A DNA stretch of 64,000 nt from Streptomyces cyaneofuscatus. Lineage in GTDB: Bacteria > Actinomycetota > Actinomycetes > Streptomycetales > Streptomycetaceae. Positions 15,469 through 23,768 of the stretch are shown here, one piece after another (within the stretch, counting starts at the first letter, position 1; every line of letters begins with the position of its first letter). The notes under the pieces were generated by a model. That model saw only the letters and a list, made by a program, of their open reading frames with translations, searched no databases and was not told where the DNA came from. The DNA lies in the NCBI RefSeq assembly GCF_000718135.1, contig NZ_JOEM01000007.1:372001-436000 (forward strand), in the 5' to 3' direction. A program made the position numbers and the translations under genes.

Positions 15469-16242
15469 TCAGCCCACGGGCGTCGCCACGCGGCGCGCGT
15501 CGGCCCCGTTCCCGGAGACCAGCAGCCGCTCGGTGAGATAGCCGAAGATCAGGCCGAACCCGGCCCAGAACGTGGTCTGGACGGCGAGGGTGGAGAGCCG
15601 GAACTTCCAGAGCAGGCTGGCCGGGAAGTCCTTGCCGACCTCGTCGAACGAGGGCAGGAAGGCGTAGGCGAGGCCGATCGCCAGGACGAAGCCGGCGGCG
15701 GCCGCGATGGTCGCGTTCCAGTTGCCCAGGGCCGGTGCGAGCCGCTTGCCGATGATCACGGCGGCGACGGCCAGCAGCAGGCTGAGCGCGACCATCAGGA
15801 AGAACAGGGTGGTGCGCTTCCCGATGGTGTCGGGGTTGCCGACGGCCGGCGGGTTCGCCGGGTACTTCAGGAACGGCACCACGTAGACGGTGAGGAGGGC
15901 CGCTCCCGCGATCAGCGCGGCGGTGGCCCGCGGGCCGAAGTTGCCGATGCGGCCCAGCGCGTACGCGTACACGAGGGCGGCGATGCCGCCCACCGCGACG
16001 CCGAAGACCAGGAGGGCGGTGGCGAGGCCGCCGGTCGCCTGCATGGTGCGGCTGACCAGTTCCTCTTCCTCGCCGCCGCCACCGCCGCCGTGCGCGGCGT
16101 GGCTGTGGGCCTCTTCGATGGCGATGGCGGCGTCCACCTGGGACTCGCCGAGGAAGTACGCGACGGCGAGGGCCAGCGCACCCGCGATCACGCCCGCGAT
16201 CATGCCGCGCACGAGCAGAGCTCTGACAGATATGGAGTTCAC
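15469..16242 (-). CDS. cbtA: CbtA family cobalt transporter subunit
   Basis: A 257-residue membrane protein with five or six helices (ALLVRGMIAGVIAGALALAV, ATALLVFGVAVGGIAALVYA, and others). Between helices one and two is EEAHSHAAHGGGGGGEEEEL, a His/Glu-rich loop suited to metal binding. CbtA with CbtB is a predicted cobalt uptake system, found with cobalamin riboswitches. GTG 16242 is chosen (VNSISVRALLVRG), with GGGAAAG 6 bp upstream. It lies 53 bp after cbtB, read in the same direction, and both are downstream of the riboswitch. A hairpin follows the stop. Confidence 0.9.
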   Translation of the reverse strand: MNSISVRALLVRGMIAGVIAGALALAVAYFLGESQVDAAIAIEEAHSHAAHGGGGGGEEEELVSRTMQATGGLATALLVFGVAVGGIAALVYAYALGRIGNFGPRATAALIAGAALLTVYVVPFLKYPANPPAVGNPDTIGKRTTLFFLMVALSLLLAVAAVIIGKRLAPALGNWNATIAAAAGFVLAIGLAYAFLPSFDEVGKDFPASLLWKFRLSTLAVQTTFWAGFGLIFGYLTERLLVSGNGADARRVATPVG

Positions 16243-16295
16243 GAGACTTTCCCTGTTTCCGTTGTTCCTTCGCTGAACCGGCTGGAGCGGGTGGC

Positions 16296-16511
16296 TCAGT
16301 GGCAGGGGAAACCGAGCAGGTGGCGGCCGTCGTGGACCCATTCGTGGACGCCTTCGCCCGAGATGAGGGCGGTGGCGCCCTGCTCGGCGCCCACGAAGTA
16401 CAGCAGTACGAGCGCCAGGATGCCGACGAAGACCGCCCAGGGGGCAAGGGCCTTGGCCGAGATCGGGGTGATGGCGGGTGCCCCGGTTGCGGGAGCGGCG
16501 GACTGCGCCAT
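16296..16511 (-). CDS. cbtB: CbtB family cobalt transporter subunit
   Basis: A 71-residue protein with one transmembrane helix (PWAVFVGILALVLLYFVGAE) and a C-terminal histidine cluster (GVHEWVHDGRHLLGFPCH). This is the CbtB signature, thought to bind cobalt and deliver it to CbtA. ATG 16511 has AGGAGG 7 bp upstream. It is the first gene downstream of the cobalamin riboswitch. Confidence 0.93.
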   Translation of the reverse strand: MAQSAAPATGAPAITPISAKALAPWAVFVGILALVLLYFVGAEQGATALISGEGVHEWVHDGRHLLGFPCH

Positions 16512-16539
16512 GGCGGAACCTCCTGTGGGAACACGCGTC

Positions 16540-16690
16540 CCTGTCGTGGTACATCCGACGAAGGTGCTGGGTCTGACTTCCCGCACAGGTACGGGTACAC
16601 AGTGGCGCGACCGTGCCGGATTCTCACCGGGCTTCCGTCACACCGTCGTCATGGTCGACGTGACCATACCGCCTGTACGCAGGCACCGCC
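16540..16690 (-). promoter_or_regulatory. Cobalamin (B12) riboswitch
   Basis: On the minus strand the leader contains GGAAGCCCGGTGAGAATCC and GGCACGGTCGCGCCACTGT in direct succession. These are the conserved core and B12-box segments of the AdoCbl riboswitch (GCCACTG). It lies between the divergent promoter region and cbtB. High cobalamin is expected to switch cbtBA off, coupling cobalt uptake to B12 supply. The outer boundaries are approximate. Confidence 0.93.
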
Positions 16691-16776
16691 ATGGTGCAAT
16701 CTGCTGAGCTTCGGGCCCCGAATCGCCTGCCGGTCACGGCCGTTGGGGCCGCCACGGAACGACTTGAGGCAGGAAC

Positions 16777-17394
16777 ATGACAGTACGGGTGGTGTTGGTC
16801 TCACCGGCGATGAACGCGGCGCTGCGGCAGGCCCGTTTCGACGGCGATGCCCCGCTGGACCGGGCCGGGGAGCGGAGCGCGCGGGCGGCGGCCACCGCCG
16901 TGCCGAAGTCCGGAGCGGTGCTGAGCGGGCCTTCCGAACGGTGCCTCGGGACCGCCGCCGCCCTCGGCCTCACCGCCCGCGCCGAACCGGCGCTCACCGG
17001 CTGGGACCTCGGACGCTGGAGCGGCCGCCGCTTGGACGAGGTGGGCGCCGCCGAACCCGACTCGGTGGCGGCCTGGATCGGCGACCCGTCGGCGGCTCCG
17101 CACGGCGGCGAGTCACTGCGGGCGCTGGTGGAGCGGGTGGGCGGCTGGCTGGACGGGACCGGTGCCGGGGACACACGTGCCGCCGGGGACGGGGCCGGTG
17201 CCACGGACCGGAGCGTCCTCGCGGTGGCCGAGCCCGCCGTCGTCCGGGCCGCCGTCGTGCACGCTCTGGCCCTGCCGGTGGAGGCGTTCTGGCGGCTCGA
17301 CGTCGCGCCCCTGGTCCTCACGGAGCTCAGCGGCCGGTCGGGCCGGTGGAACGTCCGGCTGGGGCGGCCGCTCACCGCCCCTCAGGAGGACTGA
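16777..17394 (+). CDS. Histidine-phosphatase-fold protein lacking catalytic residues
   Basis: A 205-residue protein with the layout of the phosphoglycerate mutase superfamily: VVLVSPAMNAALRQARFDGD, PLDRAGERSARAAA, SGPSERCLGTAAALG, GWDLGRWSGRRLDEV, APHGGESLRALVERV. In active members the first strand ends RHG; here it is VSPAMN, so the phosphorylated His is missing. The second His (usually in xxHGG) is replaced at LAVAEPAVVRAA. It is therefore likely a pseudo-enzyme or binding protein. ATG 16777 has AGGA upstream. It is divergent from the riboswitch-cbtBA unit, which hints at a cobalamin link (CobC-type phosphatases share the fold), but that is inference. Its 3' end overlaps the PPTase gene by 23 bp. 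Confidence 0.8.
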   Translation: MTVRVVLVSPAMNAALRQARFDGDAPLDRAGERSARAAATAVPKSGAVLSGPSERCLGTAAALGLTARAEPALTGWDLGRWSGRRLDEVGAAEPDSVAAWIGDPSAAPHGGESLRALVERVGGWLDGTGAGDTRAAGDGAGATDRSVLAVAEPAVVRAAVVHALALPVEAFWRLDVAPLVLTELSGRSGRWNVRLGRPLTAPQED

Positions 17395-18082
17395 GAGCCA
17401 CCCGCCAGTCGGGCCGTAGCAGCACCGCCGTGGCGACGATGCCGTCCTCCACACGCCACTTGCCGTCCAGCACCGGCGGCAGGGCCGGATCGGTGCGCAG
17501 CAGCCGGGCGGTGAAGGTGCCGAACGCCGCCCGGTCGTCGTCCCGGTGGAAGGTCAGGTCCGCCTCGTCGAAGTCCAGCTCGGTCAGGGTGAGCGGGTAC
17601 CAGGTCTTGAAGACGCTCTCCTTGGCGCTGAACAGCAGCCGGTCCCAGTGGATCGCGCCGGCCGCGCCCGCCTCCCCGGCCGGGGGCCCGGCGAACCGTT
17701 CGCGCTCCGAGGGACGTACCACCAACTCCCCCACGCCTTCCGGCAGCGGGGCGTGGGGTTCGGCGTCGACGCCGAGCGACAACACGTCCGCGTCGCGCGC
17801 CAGCGCCGCAGCCCGGTACCCGTCGCAGTGCGTGAGGCTGCCGACGATGCCCTCGGGCCACAGGGGCATGCCGCGCTTGCCGTGGAGTACGGCGACGGGT
17901 TCCAGCCCGAGCCGGCCCATGGCACGCCGCGCACAGGCCCGCGCGGTCGCGAAGTCGTTCCGGCGTTTGGGCACGCTCCGGGCGACCAGCTCCTCCTCCT
18001 CGGGGAACAGGGTTCCGTCCGGCACGCTCTCCTCACGCGTCGCGGCGCAGGAGACGTACGCGGGCAGCAGACTCTCGATCAC
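17372..18082 (-). CDS. 4'-phosphopantetheinyl transferase (Sfp/EntD type)
   Basis: A 236-residue enzyme that moves the phosphopantetheine arm from CoA to carrier-protein serines, activating ACP or PCP domains. It shows the P1-like GIVGSLTHCDGYRAAALA, P2 LGVDAEPH (Mg2+-binding Asp/Glu), and P3 LFSAKESVFKTWYPLT (Glu and Lys of the FSAKESxxK motif). GTG 18082 overlaps the TGA of the metallophosphoesterase gene (GTGA), so the two are translationally coupled. This pair is conserved in actinobacteria. The gene converges on and overlaps the phosphatase-fold gene by 23 bp. Confidence 0.93.
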   Translation of the reverse strand: MIESLLPAYVSCAATREESVPDGTLFPEEEELVARSVPKRRNDFATARACARRAMGRLGLEPVAVLHGKRGMPLWPEGIVGSLTHCDGYRAAALARDADVLSLGVDAEPHAPLPEGVGELVVRPSERERFAGPPAGEAGAAGAIHWDRLLFSAKESVFKTWYPLTLTELDFDEADLTFHRDDDRAAFGTFTARLLRTDPALPPVLDGKWRVEDGIVATAVLLRPDWRVALSPPEGR

Positions 18083-19041
18083 CGGGAGCCTCCGGAGGTG
18101 GCCGTGCCGGTACGGGCGGGGGGTGCGGACTCCGCCTCGTACGGGAGGATCTGGCGCAGGAGACCGCGCGGGTGACCCCGTTCGCGCCACTCCCTCGGGT
18201 AACCGATCGAGACCTCCTCGAAGCGCACGTCGTCGTACCAGGTCGTACGGGGGATGTGCAGGTGCCCGTAGACGACGGCCGTGACGTTGAACCGGCGGTG
18301 CCAGTCGGCGGTGAGTTCGGTGCCGCACCACTGGGCGAACTCCGGGTACCACATGATCGACGTGGGCTCCCTGACCAGCGGCCAGTGCCCGGCGAGGACG
18401 AGCGGGATCTCCGGATCGTGCGCGGCGAGCCTGCGCTCCGTCTCCGCGACCCGGGCCCGGCACCAGTCGTCGCGGGTCGGGTACGGGTCGGGGTGGAGGA
18501 GGTACTCGTCGTTGCAGACGATGCCGGACTCGTGGGCGACGGCCAGCGACTCCTCCTTCGTGTGCGTCCCCGGGGCGCGGAAGGTGTAGTCGTACAGGAG
18601 GAACAGCGGCGCGATCGCCACCGGTCCCTCGGGGCCCGGCCACAGCGGGAACGGGTCCTCGGGGGTGATCACGCCGAGCTCGCGGCAGAGCTCGACGAGG
18701 TGCTCGTACCGGGCCTGGCCGCGCAGTTGTACCGGATCCTTGTCCAGGGTCCACAGTTCGTGGTTGCCGGGCGTCCATATGACCTGGGCGAAACGCTCCG
18801 CGAGGAGGCTCAGCGCCCACCGGATGTCGTCGGGGCGCTCCGCCACGTCGCCCGCGACGATGAGCCAGTCCGCGTCGGACGTGGGGTGGAGGGACTCCAC
18901 GATGGGCCGGTTGTCGGTGACCGCCGCGTGGAGGTCGCTCACGGCCAGCAGGCGGCCGGTCCCGCGCGGGGCGGGAGCGCCGCCGGGCGACGGAACGGCT
19001 GAGGGGGCACTGGGCGGTGCGGGATCGCTCGGAGCGGTCAT
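18079..19041 (-). CDS. Calcineurin-like metallophosphoesterase
   Basis: A 320-residue hydrolase. The motifs are VSDLHAAVTDNRP (D-x-H), VAGDVAERPDD (GD), TPGNHELW (GNHE), a later AGHWPL, and VVYGHLHIP (GHxH), which together bind two metal ions. ATG 19041 (MTAPSDPAPP) follows a Pro-rich tail that is poorly conserved; an upstream start at 19089 is possible. Its stop overlaps the PPTase start. In Streptomyces this gene is the usual upstream partner of the PPTase; it could act on phosphopantetheine or CoA products, but no substrate is shown. Confidence 0.9.
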   Translation of the reverse strand: MTAPSDPAPPSAPSAVPSPGGAPAPRGTGRLLAVSDLHAAVTDNRPIVESLHPTSDADWLIVAGDVAERPDDIRWALSLLAERFAQVIWTPGNHELWTLDKDPVQLRGQARYEHLVELCRELGVITPEDPFPLWPGPEGPVAIAPLFLLYDYTFRAPGTHTKEESLAVAHESGIVCNDEYLLHPDPYPTRDDWCRARVAETERRLAAHDPEIPLVLAGHWPLVREPTSIMWYPEFAQWCGTELTADWHRRFNVTAVVYGHLHIPRTTWYDDVRFEEVSIGYPREWRERGHPRGLLRQILPYEAESAPPARTGTATSGGSR

Positions 19042-19157
19042 GTGCGCTGGTTCCCCGTCCTGTCGGCCGTCGTCCGGCTCCGTCCGCAAGGGGTGCGGAG
19101 CCGCTGGAAAGGTAGCCTCTCATGAGCCTCCGACAGCCGCCCCGGGGTTCGGCGGGG

Positions 19158-21359
19158 TCAGCGGCGCTCCTGTGCACGGCGGTTGTTGAGTTCCTCCACC
19201 GCCCCGAGCGCGTCCCCGACGGTCGTGTAGTCGACCGCGACGAAGTTCACCGGGCTGTCACGCTCGGCCTCGCAGGCCCGCGCCCGCTCCAGCAGCCAGT
19301 CACGGGAGTTGATCCGGCCAGCGTCCAGCCGGCTGCCGCCGCCGTTGGTGACGAAGTGGTTGAGGAGGAAGAGGCGTTTGCCGGTGCCGCCCCGGTTGGG
19401 TGCGCAGCTCATCTCGTCGGGGCTGCGGAAGGCGAACGGGGTCTCCATCCCGTACCGGTAGAAGTTGCGGTACCAGGGCGCCGGGCCGTCCGCCTTCTCG
19501 GCGAACACCACCAGCCGTCGGCCGCTGTCGATCATCTCCTCCAGCGTGGGCCACGGCTCGTCGGGGTCCTCGGACGGGGTGTGGAGCAGGTCGTCGAGGC
19601 CCGCCCGGCGGAACGCCTCCGCGGTCTCCTCGGCGCCGATGTCGTCCTGGACGATCAGCGTCACGATCTCGGTGGGGTGGGCGCGGAGCCACTCGCCGAT
19701 GTCCTTCAAGGTGGGTGTCAGTTCGATCGCGCCGGCCCGGCAGACGCTGTGGCAGAGCCAGAGGCCCTCGCGCGGCGGGTTGGCCTTGTCGATCGCGGCG
19801 GAGATGAGCCGGCGCTGCTCGGGCGTGAACTCCGGGTTGTCGAGCCGGGCGGCGATGTCCTGCGGGCTCTCCCAGTGGTACGTGTCCAGCATCAGCGCCC
19901 GGACACCGGTGTTGAGCTGGGTGGTGATGTCAGGATCCTGGAGGGGGCCGATGAACCGGTCGGCGGTGGTGGACATGGCGTTGTGGGCGGTGAGGTGGGC
20001 GACCTCGTCGTACCGCAGCTCGCAGAGTTCGGCGCTGCCCTGGCAGCGGCGGGGCGCGGACGGGGCGAGTACGGGCGGGACGAGCAGCGCGCCCGCCAGC
20101 GCCGCGCAGGTCACACCCGCGGCCACGCCCCGTACGGCGGTGGGCCTCGGCAGCGTGCGCGGGCGCACCAGGAACGCCCAGCCGGTGGCGGTGAGGAGGG
20201 CCCCGCCGACGAGGGCCGTGAGGGCGGCGGTCAGTCCGGTGGCCACCGCCTGGTCCACGGCGTTGCGCTGGAGGTCCTCGACGAGGGCGCTGACGCTCGG
20301 CGGCCAGGAGGCCGGGACGGTGAGGAAGCGCCCCCTGGTGACCCAACGGGTCACCAGGACGGCCCCCGCCGCGAGGATCCCGCCGCAGGCGACCGCCTGT
20401 CCCAGCACCATCAGCCGCCGGGCGGACGCACGGGGGCCGGTGGCCCAGAGGGCCGCGAGGGAGGTCAGGGCGAGGGCGGTGGCGAGGATCTGGAGGTACG
20501 TCAGCCACCGCACCCGCTCGCGCGCCTGCTCCAGGGCGTCGAGGTCGTTGCCCGCCGCCGTCAGGGCCGCGGTGAGGTCCCACGTACCGCCTTGGAGCGT
20601 GGTGCGCAGGTCGGCGGCGGCGGTCCGTGACCCGTCGGCGAGTGCGGCGGCCGCGGTCGTCGCCAGGGCCGTCGATACGTCGCCCCTGCCCAGGGCCACC
20701 TCCACATCGGGGCGCAGCTCCGTCCGGTCCTGTTCGGGCACCAGGGTCAGCAGGGCATCGGTGGCGCGGGCCGCCTGGTCGTCGGTGAGCGGCAGGATGG
20801 GGAGCGTGGGCGCGCGGCCCTCCCTGAGCGCTTCGAGCGCCCCGGTGAGGTCGTCGGTGAACCGGGCGAAGTCCGGTTCCTCCTGGTCCTGGAGGCCGGC
20901 AACCAGGTCGCCGAAGTAGATCCGGGCGAGTTCGGCCAGGTTCCGCAGCACCGGGTCGATGTCCACGTTCAGCCGCAGTTCGTCGGTGTCGCCGCGCAGG
21001 TAGTCGGTGAGGGCGTGGATCTGCTGGTCGGTCAGGGAGCGGACCGTCTCCGGCGGCAGGACGACCTTGATGTTGGAGGTCACGAGCGCCTCGGGCACGG
21101 GCAGGTGCGCGAGGAGGTCGCGGGTGACCGGGGCGATCGCCGGGTCGACGAGCACCTCGCTGTAGAGGCGGTCGTACGCCGACGCCTCGTCCAGGACCGA
21201 CCGGTAGTAGCCCGGCGACAGGACGGTGGCGCGGACCGTCGAGGCGAGCGCCACCGTCAGCACGCTCAGCGCGGCCAGCACGAACGCCACCACACGCACC
21301 GCCCGCCGGGCCCGGCCCGGGGACATGGGGCCGGGCTCCGGGGGAAGCGGGTACTCCAT
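19158..21359 (-). CDS. Membrane protein with C-terminal PLC-like phosphodiesterase domain
   Basis: A 733-residue protein. An N-terminal helix (VVAFVLAALSVLTVALAST) precedes about 260 mostly helical, probably extracellular residues. Then come several helices (YLQILATALALTSLAALW, AVACGGILAAGAVLV, GVTCAALAGALLVPPVLA). The last ~280 residues resemble the TIM barrel of PI-PLC/GDPD-type enzymes: AHLTAHNAMSTTADRF, GVRALMLDTYHW, GLWLCHSVCRAG, EIVTLIVQDD. One catalytic-type His is in AHNAM; a second may be LCHSV. It probably acts outside the membrane on a phosphodiester lipid. ATG 21359 is chosen; a GTG at 21374 is also possible. It is divergent from the glycosyltransferase gene. Confidence 0.78.
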   Translation of the reverse strand: MEYPLPPEPGPMSPGRARRAVRVVAFVLAALSVLTVALASTVRATVLSPGYYRSVLDEASAYDRLYSEVLVDPAIAPVTRDLLAHLPVPEALVTSNIKVVLPPETVRSLTDQQIHALTDYLRGDTDELRLNVDIDPVLRNLAELARIYFGDLVAGLQDQEEPDFARFTDDLTGALEALREGRAPTLPILPLTDDQAARATDALLTLVPEQDRTELRPDVEVALGRGDVSTALATTAAAALADGSRTAAADLRTTLQGGTWDLTAALTAAGNDLDALEQARERVRWLTYLQILATALALTSLAALWATGPRASARRLMVLGQAVACGGILAAGAVLVTRWVTRGRFLTVPASWPPSVSALVEDLQRNAVDQAVATGLTAALTALVGGALLTATGWAFLVRPRTLPRPTAVRGVAAGVTCAALAGALLVPPVLAPSAPRRCQGSAELCELRYDEVAHLTAHNAMSTTADRFIGPLQDPDITTQLNTGVRALMLDTYHWESPQDIAARLDNPEFTPEQRRLISAAIDKANPPREGLWLCHSVCRAGAIELTPTLKDIGEWLRAHPTEIVTLIVQDDIGAEETAEAFRRAGLDDLLHTPSEDPDEPWPTLEEMIDSGRRLVVFAEKADGPAPWYRNFYRYGMETPFAFRSPDEMSCAPNRGGTGKRLFLLNHFVTNGGGSRLDAGRINSRDWLLERARACEAERDSPVNFVAVDYTTVGDALGAVEELNNRRAQERR

Positions 21360-21444
21360 CGGTGCGGCGATCACTCACTCAGCCTATGCGGATTATCAGC
21401 TTTTATGCATGAATGATGAGATTCGTGCAGTGAGGAGCTCCGCC

Positions 21445-22332
21445 GTGCACTCCGTCCACCTGGCCGTGCTGATGACAAGTCACAACCGGCGCGCGCGGAC
21501 CCTGTCGGCGCTGAGCGCCCTGGAGAGCCAGCAGGGCCTTCCGGCGCACGCCACGCTGGGCGTGCATCTGGTGGACGCGGGCTCCACCGACGGTACTCCG
21601 GAGGCCGTCCGCCTCCTCCATCCGTCCGTCGAGGTCATGTCGGTGGGCGCGGACGTCCCCCGTAACCAGGCGATGCGCATCGCCAGCCGCAACAGCCGCA
21701 GTGGCGGGGGCGGAGGCGGTTCGCACAGCGGAAGACCGGGCGGCCCGAGCCACCGGTGGACGCACCAGTTGTGGCTGGACGACGGGGTCGAGCTGTACCC
21801 GGACGCCCTCGCCCGGCTCCTGGGCGCCGCCGATGTGGTCGGGGCCGGGGCGGTCGTCGTCGGGGCGGTCCGGGGCGCGGACGGGGCCACGGTGTACTCG
21901 GGTCGGCGCGGCCGGTCCCTGGTGCTCGTGGAGCCCGGCGGGGAGCGGCCCGAGCCGTGCGACACGTACGACGGCCGGGTGGTGCTGCTCTCGCGGGCGG
22001 CGTACGACCTGGTCGGGGACCTCGACAAGGTCTTCCGCCACCGGATGGGCGACTACGACCACGGGTTCCGCGCCCGGCGGGCCGGGGTGCCCGCGTTCGT
22101 CGCCCCGTGGCCCGTCGGCGTGTGCGCGGAGGGGCCGGACGTCCCCGGCTCCAGGGAGCCGGGGATCGGGGTGCGGGAGGCGCTGCGCCGGGTGACCTCC
22201 GTGACCGAGCTGCCGCCGCGCCAGTGGTGGGTGTACTGCCTGCGCCACACCTGGCCGTGGGCGCCGTTCCTGATGGTCTCCCCGTACGCGCGGACGGCGG
22301 CCCGGGCGACGGTCGGGCGGTGGCGGGGGTGA
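21445..22332 (+). CDS. GT2-like glycosyltransferase
   Basis: A 295-residue protein of the GT-A fold: HLAVLMTSHNRRARTLSAL opens, HLVDAGSTDGTPEAV follows, then HQLWLDDGVELYPDALARL holds the DxD-type metal motif (LDD). Later segments, DGRVVLLSRAAYDLVG and MGDYDHGFRARRAGV, match GT2 enzymes such as rhamnosyl transferases. A Gly/Ser-rich insert sits at about residues 83-105. GTG 21445 is chosen for GAGGAG 8 bp upstream; an upstream ATG (21409) has no ribosome site. Donor and acceptor are unknown. The downstream WecA-like gene points the other way. Confidence 0.82.
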   Translation: MHSVHLAVLMTSHNRRARTLSALSALESQQGLPAHATLGVHLVDAGSTDGTPEAVRLLHPSVEVMSVGADVPRNQAMRIASRNSRSGGGGGGSHSGRPGGPSHRWTHQLWLDDGVELYPDALARLLGAADVVGAGAVVVGAVRGADGATVYSGRRGRSLVLVEPGGERPEPCDTYDGRVVLLSRAAYDLVGDLDKVFRHRMGDYDHGFRARRAGVPAFVAPWPVGVCAEGPDVPGSREPGIGVREALRRVTSVTELPPRQWWVYCLRHTWPWAPFLMVSPYARTAARATVGRWRG

Positions 22333-22356
22333 GGAGTGGCTGTTGCGGCCCTCGGG

Positions 22357-23523
22357 TCAGCTCCGGTCGGCTGTGACGCCGACGGCGGGGCGGCCGGTGG
22401 GCGGCGGGGGCACGGTGGGGCGGCCGGCCGGGGTCCTGGCCGGCTCGCCGGCTGCCGGGGCGGGTGGCGCGGGCGGGGCGGCCGGCGCCGGGGTGCCGGG
22501 GGCCGGGCGGCGGGTGCCGGTCCTGGGCGGAGCCACGTACGCCGGGATCCGCAGCAGGCCGAGGACGGCCAGGGCGCTGCCCGCCGGCGGTACGAGGGCG
22601 AGGGCGGGGTGCAGCACGCCCGCGTACACCAGCGTGCCGGTCGTCACCGCCACGCCCGCCCACAGGCCGAGGACGACGGCCGTGCCGGGCACGGTGACGC
22701 GGATCCGGCGCAGGCGGTGCGTGATGTGGTCGCCGCCGTCCTGGAGCAGGGGGCGCGAGGCGCGGCGGCGGGAGGCCAGGACGAGGGCGGTGTCGGCCAG
22801 GGCGACGGTCGCGAGGACGGGCAGCGCGGCCCAGGCGGCGCGCTCCGGCGGTGCCGCCGCGTGGATCAGCGCGCCGGAGGAGGCGAGGACGAAGCCGGTG
22901 AAGAGGGAGGCGGAGGCGCCCGGGCGGATGCGTGCGGGGTGCCAGTTGTGCAGCAGGAAGCCGATGAGCCCGGCGAGCAGGGCGGCGGGCAGCAGGGCGG
23001 GCCCGGACCGGCCGTCGACGGCCGCGCAGGCGAGCAGCCCGGCGGCGGTGACGGCACCGACGGTCGCCAGGGCCCCGTCGGAGGTGTCGAGCAGGGCGAA
23101 GGCCTGGGTGACGAGGACGATCCAGATCACGGCCAGGACGCCCGCCACCGGCGACAGACCGGCCAGGCACACGGAGAGCGTGGCCGCGGCCGTCTGGACC
23201 GCCATCCGCAGGGGGGCGCCGAGCGGCCGCACCTCGTGGACCAGCCCCAGGGCGGCGACGATCCCGGCCCCGGCCAGCAGTCCGGTGACGGCCCGTACCC
23301 CGTCGCCCGCCGCGCCGAGTGCCGAGCCGGCGGCGGCAGCCGTACCGACGCCGATGACGACCGTCGCGCCGCCCAGTCTGCGCACCACCCCGGCACGCGA
23401 GGGGCGCGCGCCCGGCTCACGGCCGATGCCGGAGCGGAGCGCCGTACGGCGGACGCCCTTGGCGAGTACGACCGTGATGAACAGCGCGGCCACAGCGGAG
23501 GCGATGATCCCAAGCACGTTCAC
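22357..23523 (-). CDS. WecA/MraY-like membrane protein, probably catalytically degenerate
   Basis: A 388-residue protein with ten or so helices and the topology of the polyprenyl-phosphate N-acetylhexosamine-1-phosphate transferase family, which joins UDP-sugars to undecaprenyl phosphate. Active members carry a DD after a GLVDD strand; here the position reads AALGLVHEVRPLG. The NAxNxxDGxDGL motif is replaced by AFALLDTSDGALATV, and the later GDxGS by RIRPGASASLF. The loss of the Asp residues suggests a pseudo-enzyme or a changed activity. The last ~60 residues are a Pro/Ala-rich tail. GTG 23523 has GGCAGG upstream. It is convergent with the glycosyltransferase gene. Confidence 0.7.
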   Translation of the reverse strand: MNVLGIIASAVAALFITVVLAKGVRRTALRSGIGREPGARPSRAGVVRRLGGATVVIGVGTAAAAGSALGAAGDGVRAVTGLLAGAGIVAALGLVHEVRPLGAPLRMAVQTAAATLSVCLAGLSPVAGVLAVIWIVLVTQAFALLDTSDGALATVGAVTAAGLLACAAVDGRSGPALLPAALLAGLIGFLLHNWHPARIRPGASASLFTGFVLASSGALIHAAAPPERAAWAALPVLATVALADTALVLASRRRASRPLLQDGGDHITHRLRRIRVTVPGTAVVLGLWAGVAVTTGTLVYAGVLHPALALVPPAGSALAVLGLLRIPAYVAPPRTGTRRPAPGTPAPAAPPAPPAPAAGEPARTPAGRPTVPPPPTGRPAVGVTADRS

Positions 23524-23768
23524 CTGCCCTGCCTTTCCTCGTTCGTGAACAGCGGCGCGCGGGGCGCCGGGCGACCGGTGGAACACGGCGGCCCGGCGCT
23601 CGTCCGGCTGCGGTGTCGGGGGACGTAGGACGCCAGTCGAGTGGCGGTTCTCCCCAACCTACGGGGCCGATGTCCCCATTCACCCCGAATAACACGAAAA
23701 AGGCGTTGATTCCCTGATCTCACGGCCGGGAGGGCGAAGGACTGGAGCCCCCGCCCCCGCCCCGCGCC

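Noticed and set aside
21409..21444. Upstream ATG for the glycosyltransferase
   Set aside because: No ribosome site; GTG 21445 has GAGGAG at proper spacing.
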